A stretch of DNA of 62,607 nucleotides from Ruminococcus sp. (GTDB lineage Bacteria > Bacillota > Clostridia > Oscillospirales > Ruminococcaceae). The notes under the pieces are model-generated. The model saw nothing but the letters and a program-made list of their open reading frames with translations. It made no database searches and was not told where the DNA came from. Shown here piece by piece: positions 17,987 through 26,305 of this stretch (its first letter is position 1; each line of letters begins with the position of its first letter). The stretch spans positions 1 through 62,607 of the forward strand of contig JAFXDK010000034.1 in assembly GCA_017521805.1 (NCBI GenBank), in the 5' to 3' direction. The position numbers and the translations under genes were made by a program.

Positions 17987-18877
17987 ATGAAGAACACTAT
18001 TTTTACAGGTGCGGCTATTGCTATAATCACACCTATGAACGAGGATGGCTCTATTAATTTCAGCGTTCTCGGAGAGATGATTGATGACCAGATTGCTAAC
18101 GGTACTGACGCTATCGTTATCTGCGGTACTACAGGCGAGGCTTCCACTATGTCTGACGAGGAGCATCTTGAATGTATCAGATTTGCTGTTGAAAAGACTG
18201 CAAAGAGAGTTCCCGTAATCGCAGGAACAGGAAGCAATGACACATCATATGCTGTTAAGCTTTCAAAGGAGGCTGAGGAAATCGGTGCAGACGGACTTCT
18301 CCTTGTTACTCCTTACTATAACAAGACAACACAAAAGGGACTTATTGCACACTTCACAGCTATTGCAGACGCTGTAAATATTCCGATAGTACTTTACAAT
18401 ATTCCCGGCAGAACAGGTATGAATATGGAGGTTTCCACAATAAAGAAGCTTGCCGAGCACAAGAACATTGTTGCTGTCAAGGAGGCAAGCGGTAATATTA
18501 GCTATGCCGCAAAGCTTATCGCTGAGTGCGGCGATATGATTGATGTTTACAGCGGAAACGATGATATGATTGTTCCTCTTATGTCTCTTGGTGCAAAGGG
18601 CGTTATTTCCGTTCTTTCCCACGTTATTCCAAAGGAAACTCACATGATGACACAGTATTGTCTTGATAATAACTACGCTGAGGCTACAAAGCTCCAGATA
18701 GATTATCTTGACCTTATCAACAATCTTTTCATTGAGGTTAATCCTATTCCTGTAAAGGAAGCTATGAATATGATGGGCGTAAATGTTGGAAAGTGCAGAC
18801 TTCCCCTTGTTGAAATGACAGATGAGCATAAGGCTGCTCTCCGTGCTTCACTTGTAAAGCATGGTCTTGTAAAATAA
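17987..18877 (+). CDS. dapA: 4-hydroxy-tetrahydrodipicolinate synthase
   Basis: 296 residues, family length. Condenses pyruvate and aspartate semialdehyde. Visible: AIITPMNEDGSINF, GTTGEASTMSDEEH, the catalytic Tyr in LLVTPYYNKTTQKGL, YNIPGRTGMNM, and the Schiff-base Lys in IVAVKEASGN. I place the start at 17987, after AAAGGGG; the ATG at 17969 would add six residues and lies at the edge of the inserted repeat. The original spacing to asd is broken by the four-helix cassette. Confidence 0.95.
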   Translation: MKNTIFTGAAIAIITPMNEDGSINFSVLGEMIDDQIANGTDAIVICGTTGEASTMSDEEHLECIRFAVEKTAKRVPVIAGTGSNDTSYAVKLSKEAEEIGADGLLLVTPYYNKTTQKGLIAHFTAIADAVNIPIVLYNIPGRTGMNMEVSTIKKLAEHKNIVAVKEASGNISYAAKLIAECGDMIDVYSGNDDMIVPLMSLGAKGVISVLSHVIPKETHMMTQYCLDNNYAEATKLQIDYLDLINNLFIEVNPIPVKEAMNMMGVNVGKCRLPLVEMTDEHKAALRASLVKHGLVK

Positions 18878-18897
18878 AATCCAAAGGATGTGAAACT

Positions 18898-19647
18898 ATG
18901 ACAAATGTGGCAATATGCGGTGCTAACGGCAAAATGGGTAAGACTATTTATAACTGTATCAAAGACCGCGAGGATTGCAGAGTAGTTGCAGGTATTGACC
19001 TGTACACTGAGGAATATGCGGATTTCCCAATAGTTGACGCTCCCTCTAAGCTCCCTGTAAAACCTGATGTTATAATTGATTTTTCAAATCCTGCATTACT
19101 TGATTCACTTCTTGAATATTGTCTGTCAACGGGAACTCCTATAGTTATAGGCTCAACAGGTTACAGTGATGAACAGATTGCAAAAATAAAGGCTGCAGCA
19201 GAGAATATAGCTGTATTCTTTACATTCAATATGTCATTGGGTATTAATCTTCTTGTGAATCTTGCAAAAAAAGCGGCTGAAGTTCTTGGAGACCGTTTTG
19301 ATGTTGAAATCGTTGAAAAGCATCACAATACAAAGATTGACGCTCCAAGCGGCACGGCTATTATGCTTGCCAATGCCATAAATGAAACCTTTGACAATTC
19401 AAAGCAGTACGTTTATGACCGCCATTCCCGCCGTCAGAAGCGTGAAAAGTCCGAAATCGGTATGCACGCTATCAGAGGCGGCACTATTGTGGGCGAACAT
19501 GATGTAATATTTGCAGGAAATGATGAAGTTATAACATTATCTCACTCTGCATCTTCCAAAACAGTTTTTGCAGAGGGGTCCATAAAGGCGGCTATATTCC
19601 TTAAAGATAAGCCTGCGGGACTTTACGATATGCAGGGACTTATATAA
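18898..19647 (+). CDS. dapB: 4-hydroxy-tetrahydrodipicolinate reductase
   Basis: 249 residues. NAD(P)-binding CGANGKMGKTIYN at the N-terminus; active-site signature EIVEKHHNTKIDAPSGTA with the catalytic His pair and Lys; C-terminal RGGTIVGEHDVIF. Third step of the lysine branch, 20 bases after dapA and ahead of ddh. Confidence 0.95.
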   Translation: MTNVAICGANGKMGKTIYNCIKDREDCRVVAGIDLYTEEYADFPIVDAPSKLPVKPDVIIDFSNPALLDSLLEYCLSTGTPIVIGSTGYSDEQIAKIKAAAENIAVFFTFNMSLGINLLVNLAKKAAEVLGDRFDVEIVEKHHNTKIDAPSGTAIMLANAINETFDNSKQYVYDRHSRRQKREKSEIGMHAIRGGTIVGEHDVIFAGNDEVITLSHSASSKTVFAEGSIKAAIFLKDKPAGLYDMQGLI

Positions 19648-19678
19648 TCGCTAAAAGAGACGAAAGGATTGATTTGAA

Positions 19679-20665
19679 ATGAGCAGAATCAGAATCGGTA
19701 TTGCAGGCTACGGCAATCTCGGCAGAGGCGTTGAGCTTTCTGTTGCGCAGAATGAGGATATGGAGCTTGTGGGAGTTTTCACAAGACGTGACCCCTCAAC
19801 TGTATCTACAATTACAGGTGTAAAGGCTTACAGCATGGAATGTGCAATGAACATGGCTGACGATATAGATGTTATGATTATCTGCGGCGGAAGCGCTACT
19901 GACCTTCCTAAGCAGACACCTGAGCTTGCAAAGGTGTTCAATGTAATCGACAGCTTTGATACTCACGCGCGTATTCCCGAACATTTTGCAAATGTTGACA
20001 AAGCCGCAAAGGAAAGCGGAAAGCTTGCGTTTATCTCACTTGGCTGGGATCCCGGTCTTTTCTCTCTTAACAGACTTTATGCGGAATCCATACTTCCCAA
20101 GGGCAAGACATATACATTCTGGGGCAAGGGCGTAAGTCAGGGACATTCCGACGCTATTCGTCGCGTAGAGGGCGTTAAGCGCGGTATCCAGTATACCGTG
20201 CCCATTGAGGCTGCTATGGACGCTGTAAGAAGCGGCAGTCAGCCTGAGCTTACAACTCGTCAGAAGCACCTCCGTGAGTGCTGGGTAGTTGCCGAGGAGG
20301 GCGCTGACCTTGCTAAGATTGAGGAATCAATCAAGACAATGAAGAACTACTTTGATGAGTATGATACAACAGTAAATTTCATCACAGAGGAAGAATTTGA
20401 CGCTGTTCACAACAAGATGCCTCACGGCGGCTTCGTAATGAGAAGCGGTATGACAGGCGAGGGTGAGAAAACACATCAGATGATAGAGTATTCCCTCAAG
20501 CTTGAATCAAATCCTGAATTTACTGCAAGCGTGCTTGTATGCTATGCAAGAGCGTTGGCTCGTCTCAGCGCAGAGGGTGCAACAGGCTGCAAGACTGCAT
20601 TTGATATTGCTCCTGCTTACCTTTCACCTCTCAGTGCGGAGGAATTGAGAGCGTCTCTGCTTTAA
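19679..20665 (+). CDS. ddh: meso-Diaminopimelate D-dehydrogenase
   Basis: 328 residues. Converts L-tetrahydrodipicolinate directly to meso-diaminopimelate with NADPH and ammonia, bypassing succinylase/acetylase routes. Seen: IGIAGYGNLGRGVE (dinucleotide loop), CGGSATDLPKQTP, VIDSFDTHARIPEHF, and the substrate loop GWDPGLFSLNRLY plus KGVSQGHSDAIRRVEGVK. Together with dapA and dapB it shows that this organism uses the single-step dehydrogenase route for lysine and peptidoglycan precursor. Last gene of the riboswitch operon. Confidence 0.95.
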   Translation: MSRIRIGIAGYGNLGRGVELSVAQNEDMELVGVFTRRDPSTVSTITGVKAYSMECAMNMADDIDVMIICGGSATDLPKQTPELAKVFNVIDSFDTHARIPEHFANVDKAAKESGKLAFISLGWDPGLFSLNRLYAESILPKGKTYTFWGKGVSQGHSDAIRRVEGVKRGIQYTVPIEAAMDAVRSGSQPELTTRQKHLRECWVVAEEGADLAKIEESIKTMKNYFDEYDTTVNFITEEEFDAVHNKMPHGGFVMRSGMTGEGEKTHQMIEYSLKLESNPEFTASVLVCYARALARLSAEGATGCKTAFDIAPAYLSPLSAEELRASLL

Positions 20666-20684
20666 TTAGAAAATAAAAATGAAT

Positions 20685-20731
20685 AAACACATCCTTTTTG
20701 CTGATAATAAAACCGAAAGGATGTGTTTTTT
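20685..20731 (+). terminator. Operon terminator whose 3' arm carries the next RBS
   Basis: 13-bp perfect stem AAACACATCCTTT (20685-20697) with AAAGGATGTGTTT (20716-20728), T-run to 20731. The AAAGGA of the right arm is also the only Shine-Dalgarno candidate for the ATG at 20732. Confidence 0.8.
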
Positions 20732-21166
20732 ATGGTTGAACAGGATACTATAAAGCTGCTTCGTGAGTGCGACGCAGGAATTAAAATGGGTATTTCCGCT
20801 CTTGATGAGGTTGCTGAGTACGCTCACAGCACAGATATGCGGAAATATCTCCGTGAAAGCACAGAGGAAAATGAGGCTCTGAAAAATGATTTGCAGAAAG
20901 TGCTTGCAGATTACAACGACAACGGAAAAGAGCCCAATCCCATTGCTTCGGGAATGTCATGGATTAAGACAAATGTAAAGCTTAAAATGAACGAATCTGA
21001 CAGCACTATTGCAGAGCTTATGACAGACGGGTGCAATATGGGTATCAAGTCGCTGAGCCGTTATATGAATCAGTACAAGGCGGCAGATGAACGTTCAAAG
21101 GATTTGGCGAAACGACTTATCAAGGCGGAAGAAAAGCTTTCTCAGAATATGAGACAATTTTTGTAA
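20732..21166 (+). CDS. DUF2383-like ferritin-fold helical protein
   Basis: 144 residues, all-helical with hydrophobic heptads: TIKLLRECDAGIKMGISALD, then a second helix pair with EENEALKNDLQKVLADY, and ESDSTIAELMTDGCNMGIKS. This pattern resembles DUF2383, a ferritin-like four-helix family found in spore formers and other bacteria; the metal-ligand Glu/His set is not clearly present, so iron binding is doubtful. The start is the ATG directly after the terminator T-run, with AAAGGA ten bases upstream. Own terminator follows. Confidence 0.7.
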   Translation: MVEQDTIKLLRECDAGIKMGISALDEVAEYAHSTDMRKYLRESTEENEALKNDLQKVLADYNDNGKEPNPIASGMSWIKTNVKLKMNESDSTIAELMTDGCNMGIKSLSRYMNQYKAADERSKDLAKRLIKAEEKLSQNMRQFL

Positions 21167-21179
21167 TTATAATCTCAGA

Positions 21180-21222
21180 AAATCGGTCAGAAGTCTGAAA
21201 GGATAACTGACCGATTTCTCTT
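21180..21222 (+). terminator. Terminator after the DUF2383-like gene
   Basis: 11-bp perfect stem AAATCGGTCAG (21180-21190) with CTGACCGATTT (21207-21217) followed by CTCTT. Confidence 0.75.
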
Positions 21223-21329
21223 ATACGCTAATCTTTTTCTAAAAGATTTTTTACATCGCCATTTCTTCTTGCTTTTTTATGGAATATATGTTATAATTTA
21301 TTTACATGAAAAGAACGGAGGACAGAAAA

Positions 21330-21995
21330 ATGATTTACGTTACAGGCGATACTCACGGAGATATAACACGGTTTAAAGACCCACAGCTGAAAAAGCTCAA
21401 AGCGGGGGATACTCTTATAATATGCGGTGATTTTGGTTTTATCTGGAACGGCTCAAAAAAAGAAAAAGCCGATATGAAAAAGCTTTTGACTGCAGAATAT
21501 ACCATATGTTTTATTGACGGCTGTCATGAAAATTTCGATATGCTTGAAAAATATCCAGAAAGCACATGGAACGGTGGAATGGCAAGAGTTATTGCTCCGA
21601 ATCTTATACATCTTATGAGAGGACAGGTTTACACTATTGAGGGCAAGAAAATATTCACATTTGGTGGCGGTCACAGTCAGGATATAGAATTCCGCCATGA
21701 CAGTGATTGGTGGGAACGTGAGCAGCCTACCCATGAGGAGATAATGGAGGCTGTAAGAAATCTTGAAGCAAATAAGCATTCGGTGGATTATGTTATAACT
21801 CATGAGCCTCCAGCTTCTGTCAAGGATTGCCTTGGCGTTGACGTTTTTCAGCGTATTGAGGTGCATGCGCTGTTTGAGGAGATAATAAAAACCTGTCACT
21901 ATGAAAAGTGGTTTTTTGGAAAGTGCCACATTGATAAGAATATTCCTGTAAAATTTTATGCTGTATTTAATAATATAACGCCGTTGATTAAGTAA
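21330..21995 (+). CDS. Calcineurin-like metallophosphoesterase
   Basis: 221 residues. Metal-site blocks appear in order: GDTHGD (residues 6-11), CGDFGFIW, a GNHE-equivalent that reads GCHENF here, FGGGHS, THEPP, and a GHxH-equivalent that reads GKCHID. The two departures are Cys for Asn in the GNHE block and Lys-Cys for His-Thr in the last, so activity may differ from a standard phosphodiesterase. Start at ATG 21330 preceded by GGAGG; the Met eight codons upstream lacks a site. Substrate unknown. Monocistronic between two hairpins. Confidence 0.85.
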   Translation: MIYVTGDTHGDITRFKDPQLKKLKAGDTLIICGDFGFIWNGSKKEKADMKKLLTAEYTICFIDGCHENFDMLEKYPESTWNGGMARVIAPNLIHLMRGQVYTIEGKKIFTFGGGHSQDIEFRHDSDWWEREQPTHEEIMEAVRNLEANKHSVDYVITHEPPASVKDCLGVDVFQRIEVHALFEEIIKTCHYEKWFFGKCHIDKNIPVKFYAVFNNITPLIK

Positions 21996-22049
21996 TTTTT
22001 TTGTATATTCTCTCATAAAATGTATCATTAATGAAACGAGGTGCATTTT

Positions 22050-22517
22050 ATGAAAAAATTCAGTTTAACTGAGCTTATTATTTCCGTTGTTTTTGCGGAG
22101 CTTGTGGGCGCAGTTTCGGCTTTGCTTGCTGGTGATTTCCACGGCTTGTACACAGAGCTCATACAGCCGCCGTTATCACCGCCTGCATGGCTTTTTCCTG
22201 TGGTGTGGGCGATTTTGTACGCTTTTATGGGAATATCATCATATATGATATACAGAAGTGATAACTACAGAAGCAAATCTGCATTGACAGTTTATCTGAT
22301 ACAGCTTGCAGTGAATTTTTCATGGAGCATTATATTTTTCAGATTCCAGCTTCTCACTTTAGCGGCGGTTGTTGCTGTGATTCTTACGGTTCTCGTCGGA
22401 ATTATGATTTGTATGTTCCTTTCCATAAGAAAAAAGGCAGGGTATCTCAATATTCCCTACCTTTTATGGATGATTTTTGCTTCATATCTTGCGATTGGAA
22501 CGATGTTGCTTAATTGA
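22050..22517 (+). CDS. TspO/MBR family membrane protein
   Basis: 155 residues with five hydrophobic segments, the TspO fold. Family signatures: YTELIQPPLSPPAWLFPVVW (the Pro-rich loop that precedes helix 2), YAFMGISSYMIY, and the Asn-Phe-Ser-Trp-Ser block in helix 3 (LAVNFSWSIIFFRFQ). Bacterial TspO binds porphyrins and affects their degradation or export. Start is the ATG at 22050 with ACGAGGTG ahead. No tetrapyrrole genes are adjacent. Confidence 0.9.
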   Translation: MKKFSLTELIISVVFAELVGAVSALLAGDFHGLYTELIQPPLSPPAWLFPVVWAILYAFMGISSYMIYRSDNYRSKSALTVYLIQLAVNFSWSIIFFRFQLLTLAAVVAVILTVLVGIMICMFLSIRKKAGYLNIPYLLWMIFASYLAIGTMLLN

Positions 22518-22518
22518 A

Positions 22519-22557
22519 AAAACTCCCTGATTCAAATTGAATGAATCGGGGAGTTTT
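22519..22557. terminator. Bidirectional terminator, tspO / U32 gene
   Basis: 15-bp stem (AAAACTCCCTGATTC with GAATCGGGGAGTTTT, one T-G pair) between convergent genes. Confidence 0.85.
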
Positions 22558-22561
22558 GTAT

Positions 22562-23788
22562 TTATTCAGTTTCAAGACTACCTTTTCTGATAACCGTACC
22601 CGCAGGGAAAACAGTATCGCACTTAAAAGAAAATTTCATCATAGCGTGATTTGCAACCTCAACGGATTCGCCCTTTTCGTTGAAAATGGTGTCAAGCGTC
22701 ATAACAACAGGCTTAGCAGAAGGGGATAGCAGCTCCACTTCATCACCTGCAAAGAATCGGTTACGCTGTGTGCAGTATACTGTGTTGTTTTCGCAGCGGT
22801 CAACAACTGCAACAATATCATAATTTCTGATATATCCGCTGTTTTCGTAATACTGGGATTCCTCAGGAGTTCCAAAGAAAAAGCCGTTGCAGTACTGTCT
22901 GTGACTTACCTTGTAAACCTCATCCCTTATCCAGTCAGGAAGCTTGAAGTTGTATGGGTCACGCATATACTCATCGACAGCCATACGGTAAGCATTTGTC
23001 ACAACAGTTACATAATACGCGGATTTTGCACGCCCCTCAATTTTAAGGCTTGTAACGCCTGCCTCTGCAAGCTTGTCGATATGCTCAATCATGCACATAT
23101 CTTTTGCGTTAAGGATATAAGTTCCTTTTTCGTCTTCATAAATCGGGAAATATTGTCCCGGACGTTTTTCCTCCATGAGATGATATCCCCAGCGGCATGG
23201 CTGAGCACATTCTCCGCGGTTAGCGTCACGGTTTACAAGGTACTGTGAAAGGAGACATCTGCCCGAAAATGATACGCACATAGCGCCATGAACAAAACAC
23301 TCAATATCAAGGTCGGGACTTGTTTTAGCTCTTATTTCAGCTATTTCATCGAAACAAAGTTCACGGGCAAGAACTACTCTCTTTGCACCGAGATTATAAA
23401 GCTCACGGGCTGTGGCATAGTTAACAATACCTGTCTGAGTTGAAATATGTATCTCCATATCGGGAGCATATTCCTTAATCAGCATAAGCAGACCGATATC
23501 TGCCACAATGAGAGCGTCAACCTTTGCATCAACAGCCTCTTTAACGAACTGCTCAAAAAAGGGCAGTTCGTTGTTTCTTGGCAGGGTGTTGCAGGTAAGA
23601 TATACCTTAACGCCCTTTTTGTGAGCATCATCAACAGCCTTTACAAGCTGTTCAAAATCAAAATTCATGGGTGACGCACGCATACCAAACTGCTTTCGTC
23701 CGAGGTATACAGCATCTGCACCGTAATTCAGTGCGGCAGTGAGACGTTCCTCATCGCCTGCAGGAGCGAGAACTTCAAGTATACTCAT
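22562..23788 (-). CDS. trhP: U32-family tRNA hydroxylation protein
   Basis: 408 residues. LAPAGDEERLTAALNYGADAVY-type start, here quoted to APAGDEERLTAALNYGADA, and the U32 signature ECFVHGAMCVSFSGRC followed by CLLSQY, NRGECAQPCRW; the Cys residues bind an Fe-S cluster. TrhP/YegQ proteins make 5-hydroxyuridine at tRNA position 34 from prephenate. The gene lies directly after mltG (1-base gap), the same neighbourhood as yrrL-yrrN-yrrO in Bacillus, which supports this assignment over a collagenase label. Start chosen at MSILEV with GGAGGA upstream; the in-frame extension has no site. Confidence 0.9.
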   Translation of the reverse strand: MSILEVLAPAGDEERLTAALNYGADAVYLGRKQFGMRASPMNFDFEQLVKAVDDAHKKGVKVYLTCNTLPRNNELPFFEQFVKEAVDAKVDALIVADIGLLMLIKEYAPDMEIHISTQTGIVNYATARELYNLGAKRVVLARELCFDEIAEIRAKTSPDLDIECFVHGAMCVSFSGRCLLSQYLVNRDANRGECAQPCRWGYHLMEEKRPGQYFPIYEDEKGTYILNAKDMCMIEHIDKLAEAGVTSLKIEGRAKSAYYVTVVTNAYRMAVDEYMRDPYNFKLPDWIRDEVYKVSHRQYCNGFFFGTPEESQYYENSGYIRNYDIVAVVDRCENNTVYCTQRNRFFAGDEVELLSPSAKPVVMTLDTIFNEKGESVEVANHAMMKFSFKCDTVFPAGTVIRKGSLETE

Positions 23789-23789
23789 A

Positions 23790-25187
23790 TTATTCCTCCA
23801 CAGGATTGTCGATGTAGTACTGCTCAATTTCTGCCTGTTTTGCTTCGTGCTGTTCAAGAGTTTCGGAGAAGAATGTCTCGTTTGTTCTGATATTTGCAAT
23901 GAAGTAGAAATTTTTTGTCTTTTTGTTTGTCAGAACAGCGTCAATAGCCTCAATACCGGGGTTGCAGATTGCTCCAGGGGGGAGACCTGCACTCTTGTAG
24001 GTATCGTATGCATCAATAATTGTCTGGTTGTAATACTCAATATTCGGACGGATTACGTCATTTGAATAGTTTGAAGTAGGGTCAGATTCAAGCTTGGGGA
24101 ATGTATCCTTATTTTCAATACGATTTCTGAATACAGCGGCAACATCGTTCATATCCTTTACATTTGCCGCCTCTTTCTGAACAATAGAAGCAAGTGTAAT
24201 AAGTTCATCAAGGTTCATTTCAAGTTCTTCCATACGCTCATAACGTGTAGCGTATGTCTTTTTGCTTGTTGAGAATTCGCCATTCATTTTTGTATCGAAA
24301 TTGTAGTAAATCTTCTGGCATACTTCCTCAGGCTCACTGTTTTCATAGAAGAAATAGGTATCGGGGAAAAGATATCCCTCCATTTTCTGGAATTTAAGTG
24401 AGGAATCAAGAGGCAGTCTGTCCTCAAAGCCGACACCGAATCCGCCTGAGTTGAAGTAGAAAATGAACTCCTCAGCATCGCAGATATGATTCTTTTCAAG
24501 TATATTTGCAGCGTCAATAAGAGTTGTACCCTCGGGGAAAGTAACCTGAATTGATTCGCCCATTTCCTCTGTAGGAACTTTTGTCAGCTCATCAAGAATA
24601 GTTTCGTAGGGCATATTTGGACGTACAAAATGCTCGCCCACTACATAATTATTTTCTCTTCCGCCAAGACCTGCGAAAAGCTCGAATGCTTTGGAGGATT
24701 TTATTATATCGTCATCAAAAAGCATCTGTGCCACCTGCATATTTGTAGCACCCTCGGGGATAACGATAACATGTGTGTCTTCGCTTTTACCGATACCAAG
24801 CATATCCTTACCATAGCCTATGATAACAAGAGAAAGAATGGTAGAGATGCCGAATATAAGAGTTACAAGAATGAGAACTCCGGGAAGTCTGCTCATCTGC
24901 TTCTTTTTCTTCTTTTTCTTTTTCTTGCGTCGGGGCGGCGGAGCCTGATTCATTGAACGCATTGGTCTTTCAGACTGTGGATACTGTTCCTGTTGATAGT
25001 ATTGCTGTGGAGGAAGTTCCTCCTCTGCCTGAGTCTCCTGTACAGCCTCGCGGTAAACTTGTGTAAAATTCTGCTCGTCGATTTCATCAAGGGCATCTGC
25101 TGTTTCAAGAGCTTCTTCAAGCTCCTCGGCTTCGTTTTCAGCGGTATCTTTGAGAATATCGTTGAGAATATCTTTATTGTCACTCAT
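23790..25187 (-). CDS. mltG: Endolytic murein transglycosylase MltG
   Basis: 465 residues. A long acidic cytoplasmic tail (1-90), a run of nine lysines, one transmembrane helix (about 100-125), a LysM-like/YceG cap domain, then the catalytic part with Glu in ASIVQKEA, LESDPTSNYSND and YKSAGLPPGAICNPG. It cleaves nascent glycan strands to end peptidoglycan polymerisation. The cytoplasmic part is longer and more acidic than in most relatives. Its start overlaps the cyclo-ligase gene by 8 bases, so the two are translationally linked. Confidence 0.95.
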   Translation of the reverse strand: MSDNKDILNDILKDTAENEAEELEEALETADALDEIDEQNFTQVYREAVQETQAEEELPPQQYYQQEQYPQSERPMRSMNQAPPPRRKKKKKKKKKQMSRLPGVLILVTLIFGISTILSLVIIGYGKDMLGIGKSEDTHVIVIPEGATNMQVAQMLFDDDIIKSSKAFELFAGLGGRENNYVVGEHFVRPNMPYETILDELTKVPTEEMGESIQVTFPEGTTLIDAANILEKNHICDAEEFIFYFNSGGFGVGFEDRLPLDSSLKFQKMEGYLFPDTYFFYENSEPEEVCQKIYYNFDTKMNGEFSTSKKTYATRYERMEELEMNLDELITLASIVQKEAANVKDMNDVAAVFRNRIENKDTFPKLESDPTSNYSNDVIRPNIEYYNQTIIDAYDTYKSAGLPPGAICNPGIEAIDAVLTNKKTKNFYFIANIRTNETFFSETLEQHEAKQAEIEQYYIDNPVEE

Positions 25188-25743
25188 TGCAAAGCACCAA
25201 CCTTTCTTCTGTTACAATAGCTTTGATTTTGATATCATGTTCCATAGACGGTAAATCATCGGTAATGCACTTTTCATAGGCAATGCCGATAGTATAAAGC
25301 TTCGGATATTTTGAAAGAAATCTATCGTAATATCCGCCGCCGTATCCAAGTCTTTTTCCGTCGGCAGTAAAAGCAAGACCAGGGACAATACAAACGGTTT
25401 TATCTGTAATTTTCGGGATATCCATAATATTTCCATCAGGTTCTGCAATTCCGTACTTTCCGATATGGAGCTTATCGGGGGATTTGACAATATAAAAAGT
25501 CATTTCGCCGTCTTTTCCGCATTTTGGATATGCAGTATTTATTTCTTTTTTATGAAGAATGTCGGCAAATGTCCATGTAGACGGCTCAGATCCGAATGAA
25601 GCGAACATCAGAACTGTATCTGCATTATCTATAACAGATAGTTCAGCAAGTCGTTCTGTAATAAGCCTGTCAGCTTCTTTGTTGGAGGCATCTTTACGAA
25701 TCTGCGTAAAATGCCTGCGCAGTTCTGTTTTATTCATAGGCAT
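25180..25743 (-). CDS. 5-Formyltetrahydrofolate cyclo-ligase
   Basis: 187 residues. ATP-dependent conversion of 5-formyl-THF to 5,10-methenyl-THF. The family signature is the C-terminal block VPGLAFTADGKRLGYGGGYYDRF, of which GKRLGYGGGYYDR is diagnostic; an N-terminal Lys-rich helix with RKDASNKEADR binds phosphate. The product feeds one-carbon metabolism, including thymidylate synthesis by ThyX encoded upstream. The RBS is weak. It starts 7 bases after the DJ-1 gene stops. Confidence 0.93.
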   Translation of the reverse strand: MPMNKTELRRHFTQIRKDASNKEADRLITERLAELSVIDNADTVLMFASFGSEPSTWTFADILHKKEINTAYPKCGKDGEMTFYIVKSPDKLHIGKYGIAEPDGNIMDIPKITDKTVCIVPGLAFTADGKRLGYGGGYYDRFLSKYPKLYTIGIAYEKCITDDLPSMEHDIKIKAIVTEERLVLCNE

Positions 25744-25749
25744 ATCTTT

Positions 25750-26292
25750 TCAACCGCAGAGTATGGCGTTATACTGTCTCTTACGCTCAGCCTCGGAAAC
25801 TGCCTTTTCAACAAGAGTGAGTGCAAATTCCATAGCTGTACCTGCGCCTCTTGAAGTTACGATATTTCCGTCAACAGCAACGGCATCATCACTCGTAATT
25901 GCACCCTCAAGCTGAGTTTCAAAGCCTGTGTAACAAACAGCCTTTTTGCCATTGAGGATTCCCTTATGACCAAGGATAGACGGAGCAGCACAGATTGCGC
26001 CGATTGTGATATTCTTCTCCATGCAGAAATCGATAGCAGCCTGAACGTATTCGGATTTTTCGAGATTGAGAGTTCCCGGCATACCTCCCGGGAGAATAAT
26101 CATTTCAAGCTCGTCCGTAAGAGGCGCTTCCTGAGCGATAGTATCTGTAACAACAGGGATTCCGTGGGAGCTTACGATAATATTATCGCCTACGCCGACA
26201 GTAATAACTTTTTTCTCAGCGCGTCTGAGCAGGTCAATGGGAGTAATGGCTTCGACTTCTTCAAAGCCGTTAGCAAGATAAACGTATATCAT
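25750..26292 (-). CDS. DJ-1/PfpI family protein (YajL/ThiJ type)
   Basis: 180 residues, full DJ-1 fold. N-terminal VYLANGFEEVEAITPIDLLR with the conserved Glu, ILPGGMPGTLNL, and the reactive Cys in the nucleophile elbow GAICAAPSIL. This is the DJ-1 subgroup of de-glycase/chaperone-type proteins; the cellular substrate is uncertain. Part of the thyX-to-U32 minus-strand cluster. Confidence 0.92.
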   Translation of the reverse strand: MIYVYLANGFEEVEAITPIDLLRRAEKKVITVGVGDNIIVSSHGIPVVTDTIAQEAPLTDELEMIILPGGMPGTLNLEKSEYVQAAIDFCMEKNITIGAICAAPSILGHKGILNGKKAVCYTGFETQLEGAITSDDAVAVDGNIVTSRGAGTAMEFALTLVEKAVSEAERKRQYNAILCG

Positions 26293-26305
26293 AATAACAG
26301 TCCTT

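Noticed and set aside
22562-23788. Collagenase-type peptidase label for the U32 gene.
   Set aside because: Cys motif and mltG neighbourhood match the tRNA hydroxylation (TrhP) group.
24903-24935. Lys run in MltG as a sequencing or frameshift artefact.
   Set aside because: The frame stays open and normal on both sides; basic stretches before the membrane helix are expected.
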